A stretch of 64,000 nt of DNA, taken from assembly GCF_003432065.1 (NCBI RefSeq), contig NZ_QWDE01000001.1:434001-498000 (forward strand). Direction: 5' to 3'. Position numbers and translations under genes: made by a program. Source of the stretch: Mucilaginibacter terrenus (GTDB taxonomy: Bacteria; Bacteroidota; Bacteroidia; Sphingobacteriales; Sphingobacteriaceae). Positions 9,225 to 19,298 of the stretch are shown piece by piece. The notes under the pieces are model-generated. The model made no database searches and was not told the DNA's origin. It saw only the letters and a program-made list of their open reading frames with translations. The stretch's first letter is position 1; each line of letters opens with the position of its first letter.

Positions 9225-10547
9225 TTATTTGTTGCTGTTGATTTTATTTATTACCCAGTTACCTACTTTCCTTCCCTGTATAACACCGTTGTCAATAGCG
9301 TCCATAAAATGGATTCCGCCGTAAAACCTTGAGATCGCAGCTTCATTGGCCGCTTGCGTGAAAGATGTAAACTTGCGAGGTGCCAAACCATACTTCTGCT
9401 CCACGTTGTCTATATACTCAAACTTGTCACCAAAATAATGAGTAAGTATCACGGCTGATGCGGCAGATATAACTGAGTGGCCGCTAATGTATTCAGGAAA
9501 AGGAGGGGTTTGCAAAAGTGGTTTCCAATTAGGGTCAATATATTTCCGTATGGCAGTTTCCGGCCGGATTCGGTTAGTGCGGTATTTATCATCCCAACAA
9601 CAAATAAAACCGTCCAGCAGGCCAATGGCTACAACCGTATGCACTTGCATTGCTTTGTTAAAATCGGCTTTGGCTTTGTTACAGGCTATGCTGGTTATGC
9701 CCATCCAGTGTGCCCCGGGAGAGATCTTTTTTAAACCTATCTGCATGTGTCCGTCGCTTTCCACAGCAAAAGGGTTGCAGTCCCAAAATGCGGCGGTCAA
9801 TCGTTCTTTTTCGCTTAGTCCCTTGCCACTTTTTTGATAACTCAGTTGCAGGAACTTGTAAAATGGCGAGCCCTTGTTTGTGGAGAATGGAATAGGAGGA
9901 GGGGGCAAAAATTGCGAAGCAGAATCAAGGGTTGCCGTACGTATGGTATTAAAATAGGGTTCTACCGGAAGCATGTACGCCGGCGGCGTGGGATGCCAGC
10001 CGCTATCCGCGGCTGATTCCTTATAGCGCGCGTAATTGCTTATGCGGTTATACTTGTCCGATTTTGCGTAAGCCAGTATCTTCTTACTGATGAATTTAGC
10101 GTAGCTTTTTGAGCTGTCAATAACTGCGTCATCAAAGCCTAGATTACGACAGGAATCTACAAAAGCTTGCTCTTGTTTAATCATTTCGGTTCCTGATGGC
10201 TGTAGTTTTCCGGCAGTTTCGTACATCGCCAGTATAGCACTCAGGTGATAGTCGTATTCTTTAAACCGGGCTGGCTTATCTATAACAGGATACTCGTTCA
10301 GCACGCCGTGCAGGCTTTTGGTTTTTTTATCATTTTGAGATACAACCTCATAACCAGCCAAGCAGGTATAAGTAAAAAACCGCGATGCGAGGGGAGGATT
10401 AGTTACATCATGGATCATCAAATCGGTCATCCCGTCAATCACTTTAGCAATATCGTTAGCCGTAAGTTTAGGATTAGCGGTGTTGCCGCAACTATTAATG
10501 ATCACAGATAACCCCACCAGCACCATCAAAATAAATTGCTTTTTCAT
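9225..10547 (-). CDS. Vanadium-dependent haloperoxidase / PAP2-fold lipoprotein
   Basis: 440 residues with lipobox INSC, so an exported lipoprotein. The three vanadate/phosphate-binding motifs of the haloperoxidase-PAP2 superfamily are visible: KYRTNRIRP (about 320-328), PEYISGHS (about 353-360) and SRFYGGIHFMD (about 405-415), with the expected Lys, Arg, Ser-Gly-His and Arg-His residues. Members either oxidise halides with peroxide or hydrolyse phosphate esters. The C-terminal layout resembles the Bacteroidota haloperoxidase-like group. Its start overlaps the stop of the CRTAC1-like gene as ATGA, implying translational coupling. A co-factor assignment (vanadate or none) cannot be made from sequence. 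Confidence 0.87.
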   Translation of the reverse strand: MKKQFILMVLVGLSVIINSCGNTANPKLTANDIAKVIDGMTDLMIHDVTNPPLASRFFTYTCLAGYEVVSQNDKKTKSLHGVLNEYPVIDKPARFKEYDYHLSAILAMYETAGKLQPSGTEMIKQEQAFVDSCRNLGFDDAVIDSSKSYAKFISKKILAYAKSDKYNRISNYARYKESAADSGWHPTPPAYMLPVEPYFNTIRTATLDSASQFLPPPPIPFSTNKGSPFYKFLQLSYQKSGKGLSEKERLTAAFWDCNPFAVESDGHMQIGLKKISPGAHWMGITSIACNKAKADFNKAMQVHTVVAIGLLDGFICCWDDKYRTNRIRPETAIRKYIDPNWKPLLQTPPFPEYISGHSVISAASAVILTHYFGDKFEYIDNVEQKYGLAPRKFTSFTQAANEAAISRFYGGIHFMDAIDNGVIQGRKVGNWVINKINSNK

Positions 10548-13500
10548 TTACCAGCTAGTTTATAAGCTTTAATACCGCTTTGATTTACACCGAAAAGGAT
10601 CAGATTACTAAGCGGCACTACACTTCTTACGTCTCCCGACAACTTGAACCCGGATTGAAGCTGGCTTACATAAGCGTAGTGTCCGTTACCATCTCCTTTT
10701 AGCAGGGTGCCATAATTCGCATCGTACCTTCCAAACCGTATGCGGGCATGGTTTATATTTCCGCAAAGCAGCATATCTTCTTTGCCGTCTTTATCAAAAT
10801 CAAGCATAGTTATGGTATATACAGGCGCGTATTGGGCCTGGACAGGTAATGCAGTTTCTTGAAGTTTGCCTTGCTTATTACTTAGCAGGCAAACTGTCGA
10901 AAGATGGTTGGCCGTTAAACGTTTGGCACCACTCATTTCTTCGGTAGTAAAAACCTGGTTTATTGTTGCATCCGCGTAGCTTTTGTAATCAGGAAAGCGG
11001 GTACGCATCATGCTGATCTGATCCAGCAGTTCATCACGCGTTACGTACGGATAGCTCTTGTGCTGAATGTAAAAGCAAAGTATCGGGTCTATCGAGCCAT
11101 TGTCGTCAAAGTCTTTGTAATATAATTCAGCAGGTTCTTTGTCTGTAGCTTTACACTGGGTGTTTTGGCCAAGGTTGCCCGCTATAATATCAGGATGTCC
11201 ATCATTGTTAATGTCGCTTACGCTTATGCAGTTCCACCATCCGGTGTATTGCTTGCTTAAAAATTTGGTAGTCTCATCCGTAAGCCTGCCTGCACTGTTA
11301 ATAAGAATGGTTATCGGCATCCATTCACCTGTTACCACAAGGTCGGGCGTTTTATCGCCATTCATATCTGCCCACGCCGCATCTGTCACCATCCCTATAT
11401 GTTGCAATGCTGGAGCCAGCGGAGCGGTTTTATCACTAAAGTTGCCTTTGCCATCATTAATCAGCAGATAACTTTGCGGAGTTTCAGGGTATCTGCCAGG
11501 TATCACGCGTCCTCCAACAAATAGGTCTATTTTCCCGTCGCCATTTATATCAGCTGCTTTTGCACAACCTTTACTGCTCAACATTTTAGGGAGAGCGTTC
11601 GTTGCCTTAGCAAAGTTGCCCTTCCCATCGTTAAGATAAAGCCTATCCTGCAACGCGGCGTCATCCGGCAGGTAATCTCCATAGCCGCCGGAGGCTACAT
11701 ACAGGTCAGGCTTGCCATCGCCATTGGCATCAAAAAACACTGCTGCAGCGTCGGTACTTGCTTTGTCTGCTATGAAAGCTGATGTAGGTTTCAATATAAA
11801 GCCGCCACCTTTTTGCTGCAGGTAAAGTGCACCCGGACGACCATTATCGCCACCAACATATACATCCTCCAATCCGTCGCCATTAACATCTGCTTTCACC
11901 AGGCATGGGCCAGAAAACGACAACGAATTGGTTAATAGCGGCTGCCGCTTAAAGTCATTAGTTGTGTTGATGTTTTTGGTAGCCGAAATAGGGGAGCTAA
12001 CCTCTTTAAACACCGGCACTATACTGTTTACCCGCGTTGTTGTCTTCACAGCATCTTTTTCACTGATGGTGATACGCTGATTTGCTTTTATGCTAGTTAA
12101 CAGCTGCGTACCACCTTGCTGCCAGGTTATTCGTAAAGAGTCTATACCGCTATCTGTCCCTAATCCAAAATGAAGCACAGGTGTAACACTTGATTGAAAG
12201 CCCCGGGTAGGCATTTGCTGCAGATACTGCTTTTTGTTGCCTTTATAGATGGTGACTTTTGCGCCAATGCCTTGGGTGTTACCTGTATTTCCTTTTAAGT
12301 TGATCTCGAGAAAATGATTTTTGTTTTGAGTGGTTGCCCCGCTTTCGTATATAAAAGCAGGCTGATTTATATTGTTTACAATCAGGTCAAGGTCGCCGTC
12401 GTTATCCAGATCGGCGTAGGCGGCTCCGTTGCTGTTGGATGATTGGGTAACTCCCCATGCCGAACTGGTGTTGCTAAAGCCAAGGTTACCATCATTTTTA
12501 AACAAGTAGCTTTGCACTTTGGAAGAGGGCATTTGGTTAACTATGTTCAATAGGTCCTGTCGCATCACACGCCGGTCACGAAGATTGTCGCCCATATACT
12601 TCAAAAAGTCCATATTGGTGTAATCGCGGGTGTAGCCATTGCTCACAAAAAGGTCTTTCCATCCGTCGTTATCATAATCGGCAAATAGTGGCGCCCAGCT
12701 CCAATCTGTATTAGAAACGCCCGATAGTTGCCCCACCTCGCTGAATGTATTATTGCCGTTATTCAGATGCAGCATATTGCGCATGTACTGGTAATAAAAG
12801 CCAACACGCAGGTTTAAGTCAAACGCCTCATAGTTATCTGCACCAAATAATAATTTCTGCCGTTTGTTGTCTTCCGGCAGCATATCAAGCGTGTAGATGT
12901 CGGGTGTTGCATCATTGTTAATGTCCGCCACATCATTACCCATTGAGTAAAAGGAAGTGTGGCCAATTTGCTTTGGCAGCTGATCTGTGAACTTTCCGTT
13001 TGTATTAATGTACAATCTATCCGGTACGTTGTAATCGTTAGAGATGTAGATATCCGGCCAGCCATCGTTGTTAACATCTGCTATACCGGCACCCAAGCCG
13101 TAAGAAAGTGAAGTATTTATAATACCCGCTTTTGCAGTAATGTCGCTAAATCGATTATTGTTATTCTGTAGTAGCCGTATACCGGCTTCCGCATCCGGTT
13201 TGTTCATTAAAACCTTAACAGATACATCATCAAGGCTGTTAATTCGCTGCGCATTATGGTTAACCAGCAACATATCCAGGTCGCCGTCCCGGTCGTAATC
13301 AAAAAAATAAGCTTGCGTACTGAATGATGGGAAATTTAGTCCATATTCCGCTGCCATATCCTTAAATAGCGGAGTACCGTTATTATCGTTACCCTGATTG
13401 ATGAACAATTGATTGACCCGCTTCTCCGCCCGTATTTTGCCAGAATAACAAACATAGACGTCCAGCTTGCCATCGCCATTTACATCCGCCATAGTTACCC

Positions 13501-13912
13501 CGGTCTTCCACGGACCTGGACGACCAGCCACACCAGCAGAGGTAGTAATATCCTTAAACTGCAGGTGGCCGGTATTTAAATAAAGTTTGTTATCTACCAT
13601 GTTGCCGGTAAAATAGATGTCCTGCAGATTGTCTCCGTTAAGATCACCTATAGCAACACCGCCACCGTTATAAAAGTACTCGTACATTAAAACGTTGGTA
13701 TTTAAACCTTCAGTAAGGGTGTTACTGAAATCTACATGTGTTTGCTGAGGGCTTAACAGCTTAAATAAAGTGTGGGTCTGCTGTTCGTCCTTATGAGATC
13801 TTCCGCAGCTGAAAAGCGCAAGAACGGCGATCAGGCACAACCAAAGCTTCTTGTGCAAGTTGGCTGAATAGGAATAAGTAAATTGACCAGGAGAGAGGAA
13901 ATATTTTTGCAT
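10544..13912 (-). CDS. CRTAC1-like FG-GAP/VCBS repeat lipoprotein with ASPIC/UnbV domain
   Basis: 1122 residues. Multiple FG-GAP/VCBS propeller repeats with DxNxDG calcium loops occupy about 60-500 and 650-1050, flanking an ASPIC/UnbV domain at about 530-620 (HFLEINLKG, GIGAKVTIY, HFGLGT). Such proteins are extracellular and likely bind glycans or proteins. The ATG at 13912 puts 19 extra residues before a lipoprotein signal (lipobox LFSC); a TTG at about 13855 would give a more normal signal starting HKKLW, so the start is uncertain. First of five tightly packed genes that follow SusCD after an attenuator-like hairpin. Confidence 0.85.
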   Translation of the reverse strand: MQKYFLSPGQFTYSYSANLHKKLWLCLIAVLALFSCGRSHKDEQQTHTLFKLLSPQQTHVDFSNTLTEGLNTNVLMYEYFYNGGGVAIGDLNGDNLQDIYFTGNMVDNKLYLNTGHLQFKDITTSAGVAGRPGPWKTGVTMADVNGDGKLDVYVCYSGKIRAEKRVNQLFINQGNDNNGTPLFKDMAAEYGLNFPSFSTQAYFFDYDRDGDLDMLLVNHNAQRINSLDDVSVKVLMNKPDAEAGIRLLQNNNNRFSDITAKAGIINTSLSYGLGAGIADVNNDGWPDIYISNDYNVPDRLYINTNGKFTDQLPKQIGHTSFYSMGNDVADINNDATPDIYTLDMLPEDNKRQKLLFGADNYEAFDLNLRVGFYYQYMRNMLHLNNGNNTFSEVGQLSGVSNTDWSWAPLFADYDNDGWKDLFVSNGYTRDYTNMDFLKYMGDNLRDRRVMRQDLLNIVNQMPSSKVQSYLFKNDGNLGFSNTSSAWGVTQSSNSNGAAYADLDNDGDLDLIVNNINQPAFIYESGATTQNKNHFLEINLKGNTGNTQGIGAKVTIYKGNKKQYLQQMPTRGFQSSVTPVLHFGLGTDSGIDSLRITWQQGGTQLLTSIKANQRITISEKDAVKTTTRVNSIVPVFKEVSSPISATKNINTTNDFKRQPLLTNSLSFSGPCLVKADVNGDGLEDVYVGGDNGRPGALYLQQKGGGFILKPTSAFIADKASTDAAAVFFDANGDGKPDLYVASGGYGDYLPDDAALQDRLYLNDGKGNFAKATNALPKMLSSKGCAKAADINGDGKIDLFVGGRVIPGRYPETPQSYLLINDGKGNFSDKTAPLAPALQHIGMVTDAAWADMNGDKTPDLVVTGEWMPITILINSAGRLTDETTKFLSKQYTGWWNCISVSDINNDGHPDIIAGNLGQNTQCKATDKEPAELYYKDFDDNGSIDPILCFYIQHKSYPYVTRDELLDQISMMRTRFPDYKSYADATINQVFTTEEMSGAKRLTANHLSTVCLLSNKQGKLQETALPVQAQYAPVYTITMLDFDKDGKEDMLLCGNINHARIRFGRYDANYGTLLKGDGNGHYAYVSQLQSGFKLSGDVRSVVPLSNLILFGVNQSGIKAYKLAGK

Positions 13913-13971
13913 AGAAATAAGCTAAACAACAGGCTTAAGTTAAACAGAACAATCACAAAAACCACCTGCCG

Positions 13972-14006
13972 TAAAAAATCGCAACCCCGGACTTTTACAT
14001 CCGGGG
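13972..14006 (-). terminator. Hairpin with T-run between susD and the downstream enzyme genes
   Basis: CCCCGGA pairs perfectly with TCCGGGG around an 8-nt loop. On the minus strand a short spacer and a run of six T follow. It lies between the SusD stop (14032) and the next start (13912) in the same orientation. It would reduce read-through and set the SusCD-to-enzyme ratio. Full termination with a separate promoter downstream is an alternative. Confidence 0.65.
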
Positions 14007-14031
14007 CGCGATCCAACCAATATATATGTAA

Positions 14032-15729
14032 TCAATATCCGGGGTTTTGTACAAGCTTTTTGTTCTTGTCTATTTCTACCTGTGGTATAGGCATCCAGTT
14101 TTGCTGATCAAAGTAAACATTCTGGAATATTTTAACCTGAGTGTAGGTAAGTTTTCCGGTTGCCGGGTCCTTCACAATCTTCATTGCGTATACCGGTGTA
14201 TTCAGCACCCCTGTAGCACCTGCCGTAATTTTCCAACGTCTGATATCAAACCATCGCTTATCTTCAAAGGCAAGCTCTATACGGCGTTCACGGCGTATGT
14301 AGTCGCGCATTTGCGATTGATTAAGGCCGGGTTTCACACCAGGCAGGGCCGAGCGGGCTCTTACTTTGTTCACCGCGTCATAAACTGATGCATCCGGTCC
14401 GGCAGCTTCGTTTTGTGCTTCCGCATAGCTCAGCAATACTTCTGCGTAGCGGAAGTAAATAAAGTTTGCCGTGCTGGCACCCAGGTTTAAGCTGGTTTGC
14501 CCGAGTATGGATTCATCCAGGGTCTTCCTTCCGTAATAACCTGTATTGGTAATGTCGCTGTTAGAGCCCAGGTCAACTTCGTTATTACCACCTACACGGG
14601 TTGTAATAACATCGCCCTGCCATGAAGAACCATCATAAATGATCGATTTATAAAAGCGCTGCTCGCGGTTTTTGTACGGATCCTGCGGATTGTACCCCGA
14701 AGCCGGATCAGTTATTGGCAAGCCGTTATCCATGCTGTAGTCATCCACAAGGCCTTGTGTTGGCGCAAGATTGCCCCAGGCTTGCTGTACACCGTTCACC
14801 TTTACCGGCCCCAGGTAGCCCTCGCGGTGGCCGCCTTTTGCAGGAGTAGCGTACTGACGTGCAAAGATGGTTTCGCTGTTGTTATTGTTAACAGCTAGGA
14901 ACTGAGCCGCGTAATCCGGAAAAAGGGAATACTGGTTCAGGTTCATTACCTCTTTATTGGTAGCAGCGGCTTTAGCCCATTTTGTAGCGTCGTTACTTGG
15001 GTTTGCCAGCGGGCTGGCAGCAAATAGCTCAACCCACCCTTTAAGGGCCAGTGCTGCACCTTTGGTAGGCCTGCCTGCTTGTGATGCTGTCAACGGCAAT
15101 ACGGCAGCCGCTGCATCGCAGTCTTTCTCTATAAAAGCAAGCGTTTCATCAGTAGTACCTCTTCCGAAGAATATGTCATCGCCCTGCGTTTTATTATCCA
15201 GCGGAACGGTGATTAAAGGTACGCCGCCGTAGCTTTCAAATAAGCACATGTAAAAGAATGCGCGCAGGTAGGTAACCTCGGCAGTACGCTGTTTAATCCA
15301 GTCAGCTGAAAAGTTTGTTTTGTACTTTTCAACCTGCTGTAAAAACACGTTGCACTTTCTGATCTTGGTGTAGTTTGATTCCCAATCCCACATCCCCGGC
15401 CCAACGTTGGTGCCTGGACCTGTTGGCACGTTGTTTGGATTTATAGAGCCCGCCCGTACTACAGATTGGCCGGTCTCCCATGCTGCACCGCAGAAGCTGT
15501 TATCTGAATACTGCTCAGAAGTTTGATACTCGTTATTTAGATCGGGCAACTGATTGTATATGTCGTTTAAGAATAGATCTGCATTGCTTTCACTGCTGAA
15601 AGTGGTAACATCAGTTAACGCACCTTTTGGCGGTACTTCAAGAAAACCGTCTTTTTTACAGGCGCTGAAGCTTATGGCAAGCACAGCCAGTAAAAGTATT
15701 GGTGTATATATCTTATATCTCTGTTTCAT
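14032..15729 (-). CDS. susD: SusD/RagB-family outer-membrane nutrient-binding lipoprotein (PUL A)
   Basis: 565 residues from the ATG at 15729, which begins MKQRYK and places lipobox SFSAC correctly; the longer frame from 15768 has a poor leader. It shows the SusD plan: N-terminal TPR-like helices and the C-terminal RagB signature with YAEVLLSYAEAQNE and RRERRIELAFEDKRWFDIRRW. SusD proteins sit as a lid on the SusC barrel and capture glycan. It is 19 bp from the SusC stop. The gene symbol is used in the family sense; the starch specificity of the prototype is not implied. Confidence 0.93.
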   Translation of the reverse strand: MKQRYKIYTPILLLAVLAISFSACKKDGFLEVPPKGALTDVTTFSSESNADLFLNDIYNQLPDLNNEYQTSEQYSDNSFCGAAWETGQSVVRAGSINPNNVPTGPGTNVGPGMWDWESNYTKIRKCNVFLQQVEKYKTNFSADWIKQRTAEVTYLRAFFYMCLFESYGGVPLITVPLDNKTQGDDIFFGRGTTDETLAFIEKDCDAAAAVLPLTASQAGRPTKGAALALKGWVELFAASPLANPSNDATKWAKAAATNKEVMNLNQYSLFPDYAAQFLAVNNNNSETIFARQYATPAKGGHREGYLGPVKVNGVQQAWGNLAPTQGLVDDYSMDNGLPITDPASGYNPQDPYKNREQRFYKSIIYDGSSWQGDVITTRVGGNNEVDLGSNSDITNTGYYGRKTLDESILGQTSLNLGASTANFIYFRYAEVLLSYAEAQNEAAGPDASVYDAVNKVRARSALPGVKPGLNQSQMRDYIRRERRIELAFEDKRWFDIRRWKITAGATGVLNTPVYAMKIVKDPATGKLTYTQVKIFQNVYFDQQNWMPIPQVEIDKNKKLVQNPGY

Positions 15730-15748
15730 CTTTTCTAAATTATTAATA

Positions 15749-18700
15749 TTAAAAAGTAGCATTAACACCCACCGAGATCACGCGCTGTTGATAATAGTTT
15801 TGATTGCTGCCGCTGTTTTCCGGGTCAATGGTCTCCCTGATGTTTGGTGTCCAGGTAAATATATTTTGGCCTGCCAGGTACAATCTGAGCGACTGGATCT
15901 TGTTATGCAATAATTTGCTTGAAAAGGTGTAGCCAATCTCGGCGCTTTTTAGGCGGAGGTAAGCGTTGTTGCGCAAAAACCATGACGATGTTTGCGTATT
16001 GTTCGGTGTAGGGGTACCTGTTAACCTTGGGTAAAGCACGTTGGTCCTTTCCGGCGTCCAGTATTCTGTAAACGATAGTTCCGACGGAGAACCGGAAGCC
16101 GCGAATGGCTGAACGAAGTAGCTGTTAAGGTTGATGCTTGAGTTTGCAGTACCCTGGAACAATACGTCGAGATCAAAGTTCTTGAAGGCAATGCGTGGCT
16201 CAAGTCCGTAGATGATCTCCGGTGTTTGCGGGTGGCCTATTACCGTGTTGTCATTTGCATCTATTTTACCATCAGGTGTGCCGTTTGGTCCGCTTATATC
16301 AGCATAACGTATATCTCCTGGGTTTACAACACCAAAAGATGGAACAGGAATACCTGCCTTCAGGGATCCGTCGGCATTAAAATCGTTTGCAGAGAAATAG
16401 CCTAACGCTTCTAAACCAAACTGCGTACCCAATGGCCTGCCGGTTTGCCTGCGGTTAGGGTTATTAAAGGTTGCGCCGTTCTCAAAAAACTTAAGCAGTT
16501 TGTTGCGGGCATACGTAAAAGTTCCGGTAAGATCTAAGCGTAAACCATTGGAGAATGTGTGAGAGCTGCTTACGGTGAGGTCGACACCGCGGTTTACCAT
16601 TTCTCCACCGTTTTCGAATCCCAGTCCTATACCATACTCACCTGGTAAAGCTCCGGAAACACCCACAAGCATGTTTGATCTTTTGTCTGAAAAGTAGTCG
16701 GCTTCGATGCTTAAAGCGCCTTTCCATAACGTGGCTTCAAAGCCTACGTCCGTCTTTACTGATTTTTCCCAGGTGATGTTAGGGTTACCTTGCAGAGCCT
16801 CGTATATGCCTTGTGTAGCGCTTCCGTTTAGTACAGCTGAGTTACCGTAAACGTTGTAAGGGCTTAGGTAATCATATGTTCTGATGCCGCCTCCCTGGCG
16901 TGGATAAGCACCAGACTGGCCCCATGATGCACGAAGTTTAAGGTTATCTATCCAGTTGAAGTTGTCCTTAATGAACTTCTCTTCTGATAGACGCCATCCG
17001 GCTGAGAACGCAGGAAAGAAACCAAAGCGTTTACCCGGGCCAAACAGGTAACTACCATCATAACGACCGGCAGCTTCCAGCAGGTATTTACCACTATAGG
17101 CATAACTTACCCTATAAACATAACCTAACTGTTTTTGCCCGTTTGAAAAGCCAGAGTTAGTAGCATCTGACGGAGCAGGTCCGCCGTAGTTCAACTCGTC
17201 CAGATCAAGGTTATAATTGATACGGGTAGCGCTGAACGTTTGATATTTTACCCGGCGATATTCCACAACGCCTAATGCAGTAATGGAGTTTTTTCCAAAA
17301 TTACCCTGGTAGTTTAACAAACCCTGGTAAGTAAAAGAGTGGTTTTGCGCGTATGACTGCGTAAAACTTGCTTTTGAGTTACCCTGTATACCTTCTTTGA
17401 AAGTGTAAGGGGTAGTGCTAAAGTCCGGATTGTAGAAGGGGATAGGGGTGGCATATGTACGCTGGAATGAATTAGTTTGCCCAGGGAACAATGCGTCGGG
17501 CCCTTCATCATAACTGGCAACACCCTTTAAGCTTAACCCCTTTATAGGTAGTTGCTGCTCTATAGTAAACTGCGTTTGCAGGCCCGGGTTTTCGTTAAAC
17601 TGAGTACCGCTATGGTAGATCTCGCCGATTAACGACTGACCGATGTAGCCGGACCACAAGCCATTGCTATAGTATACCGGTGTAGTAGGTGCCTGCCTTT
17701 GCGCCTGGCCAATAATTGTACCTGCGCTTTGTGCCGGGAAGTGCTGATCTTCTACCCATTTGTTTACAGATAATGAAACCTTGGTAGTTTTAGTAGCATC
17801 GGCTGTTAAATTTATTGATCCATTGTATTTATCGAGATAGGTGGGATCCCACATACCATCCTGATGCGTGTAGCCTAGGGATGCGAAGTACTTTATACGT
17901 TCGGCACCACCTGACAAGGTAAGGTTGTGGTAGGTAAGCAGGCGGTTAGGTTTGATAATCTCTTGTAAAGGATGGCCATCTGAATACCTGTCCGGATCTG
18001 AATGATCCAGAAATTTTTGCAGCTCTTCAGCGGTGTAAGCCACCGGCTGTCCTTCGTTCTTGTTGGCTTCGTTACGCATCAGCGCGTACTCATATGAGCC
18101 TACAAACTTTGGCACCTTGGTAGGGTTTTGAAAACCAACATAGCCGTTGTAAGTAAGGGTAGGTGACCCTACTCGTCCTCTTTTGGTAGTTACCAAAATT
18201 ACACCATTCGCTCCGGCAACACCATAAGGTGCAACAGCGGCGGCATCTTTTAATATGGTTAAAGTTTCAACGGTATTTGGGTCTAACCGGGTAAAGTCGC
18301 GCGGTACGCCGTCTACTACAAGTAAAGGTGCGCTGCCGCCCAATGAGCCTGTTCCCCTGATTTGTATGTTTGATCCGTCGAAACCAGGTTCGCCGCTGCT
18401 TTGGGTAACAATTAAGCCCGACACACGGCCTACCAATGTATTAGAGATGTTTACAACTGGTTTTAGCGCAATATCTTTGGCTTTTAATGTAGATACAGCT
18501 GCCGTGGTAGATGTTTTTTTCTGGGTACCATAGCCTACTACAACAACCTCGTTAAGGTTTTTGCCGGCAGGTTGCAGGCGTATGCTCAGTACAGTTTGTC
18601 CACCTACGGCAATTTCTGAAGTTTCGTAACCAATGTAGGACACTATCAGCGTAGCGTTGTCGGGGGCGGTTAGGGTAAAGTCGCCGTTCACATCGGTTAC

Positions 18701-18937
18701 CACACCGCCTGTACCATCTTTAACCCTGATGGTTACACCCACCAGCGATTCGCCTGTTGTTTTATCAATAACCTTTCCCTTAATGGTTATAGGTGGCACG
18801 TTGGCTGCTGCGGAGATAGCATAGGGGCCGCTGTGAGCATAAGTAACATTTCCCAGGCACATCAGCACAGCAAGAGCGCAAATTGCCGCTTTGCTAAACT
18901 TTGGCCGGTAAAAAGGTTTAAGTAAGTTATGTTGCAT
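15749..18937 (-). CDS. susC: SusC/RagA-family TonB-dependent transporter (PUL A)
   Basis: 1062 residues. A signal region comes first, then a carboxypeptidase-D-like regulatory domain (about 50-130: IKGKVIDKTTGESLVGV), the SusC link LNEVVVVGYGTQKK, a plug (about 140-260) and a 22-strand barrel with a typical C-terminal aromatic strand (VISVGVNATF). No N-terminal anti-sigma-interacting STN domain is seen, so regulation is probably by the adjacent HTCS. It imports oligosaccharides across the outer membrane using TonB energy. First gene of the PUL A operon. Confidence 0.94.
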   Translation of the reverse strand: MQHNLLKPFYRPKFSKAAICALAVLMCLGNVTYAHSGPYAISAAANVPPITIKGKVIDKTTGESLVGVTIRVKDGTGGVVTDVNGDFTLTAPDNATLIVSYIGYETSEIAVGGQTVLSIRLQPAGKNLNEVVVVGYGTQKKTSTTAAVSTLKAKDIALKPVVNISNTLVGRVSGLIVTQSSGEPGFDGSNIQIRGTGSLGGSAPLLVVDGVPRDFTRLDPNTVETLTILKDAAAVAPYGVAGANGVILVTTKRGRVGSPTLTYNGYVGFQNPTKVPKFVGSYEYALMRNEANKNEGQPVAYTAEELQKFLDHSDPDRYSDGHPLQEIIKPNRLLTYHNLTLSGGAERIKYFASLGYTHQDGMWDPTYLDKYNGSINLTADATKTTKVSLSVNKWVEDQHFPAQSAGTIIGQAQRQAPTTPVYYSNGLWSGYIGQSLIGEIYHSGTQFNENPGLQTQFTIEQQLPIKGLSLKGVASYDEGPDALFPGQTNSFQRTYATPIPFYNPDFSTTPYTFKEGIQGNSKASFTQSYAQNHSFTYQGLLNYQGNFGKNSITALGVVEYRRVKYQTFSATRINYNLDLDELNYGGPAPSDATNSGFSNGQKQLGYVYRVSYAYSGKYLLEAAGRYDGSYLFGPGKRFGFFPAFSAGWRLSEEKFIKDNFNWIDNLKLRASWGQSGAYPRQGGGIRTYDYLSPYNVYGNSAVLNGSATQGIYEALQGNPNITWEKSVKTDVGFEATLWKGALSIEADYFSDKRSNMLVGVSGALPGEYGIGLGFENGGEMVNRGVDLTVSSSHTFSNGLRLDLTGTFTYARNKLLKFFENGATFNNPNRRQTGRPLGTQFGLEALGYFSANDFNADGSLKAGIPVPSFGVVNPGDIRYADISGPNGTPDGKIDANDNTVIGHPQTPEIIYGLEPRIAFKNFDLDVLFQGTANSSINLNSYFVQPFAASGSPSELSFTEYWTPERTNVLYPRLTGTPTPNNTQTSSWFLRNNAYLRLKSAEIGYTFSSKLLHNKIQSLRLYLAGQNIFTWTPNIRETIDPENSGSNQNYYQQRVISVGVNATF

Positions 18938-19257
18938 AGTTGGTTTTTTAGGTGATAATTAATGCTGCTTTAAGTTTAAAAGGATCGGTAATTGGTTATA
19001 AGTTGCTAGCCTTTCTCATATAATTTTTGTTTTATTTGGTTAATGTTGGTTTTTAATTGAAAGAACAGCCGTATAACCAGGTAGCAAATAGTTGCATAAG
19101 GATTAAAGGAGTTTATGTGCGGATAGCAGCAGCAACAACCTTAAGGCAAAAATTTATTTACTGTTATTTATACAGGTAATAATTGGTACCGCTAATTTGA
19201 TGATATCAGCGCATTTGAAAAGGGGGTAAACTCGGATTTGTAGCGGGGGTATATCGT
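18938..19257. promoter_or_regulatory. Leader/promoter region of the PUL A operon
   Basis: A 320-bp AT-rich gap between the SusC start and the terminator after HTCS 1. No gene or RNA is recognised. The operon promoter and HTCS binding site should lie here, but I could not find a convincing TAnnTTTG -7 box or direct repeat on the minus strand. Confidence 0.45.
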
Positions 19258-19295
19258 AAAAAAAAGCCCTTACCAAGGTGGCAAGGGCTTTTTTT
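19258..19295. terminator. Bidirectional terminator between HTCS 1 and susC
   Basis: A symmetric hairpin: A-run, GCCCTT, an inner ACC/GGT pair, AAGGGC and T-run. It works on both strands and begins 4 bp after the HTCS stop. It isolates the regulator transcript from the SusC operon. Confidence 0.88.
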
Positions 19296-19298
19296 ATA

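Noticed and set aside
18938..19257. A Bacteroidota promoter for PUL A susC
   Set aside because: No CAAAnnTA-N19-CAAA arrangement (reverse of the consensus) could be found on the plus strand; left unassigned.
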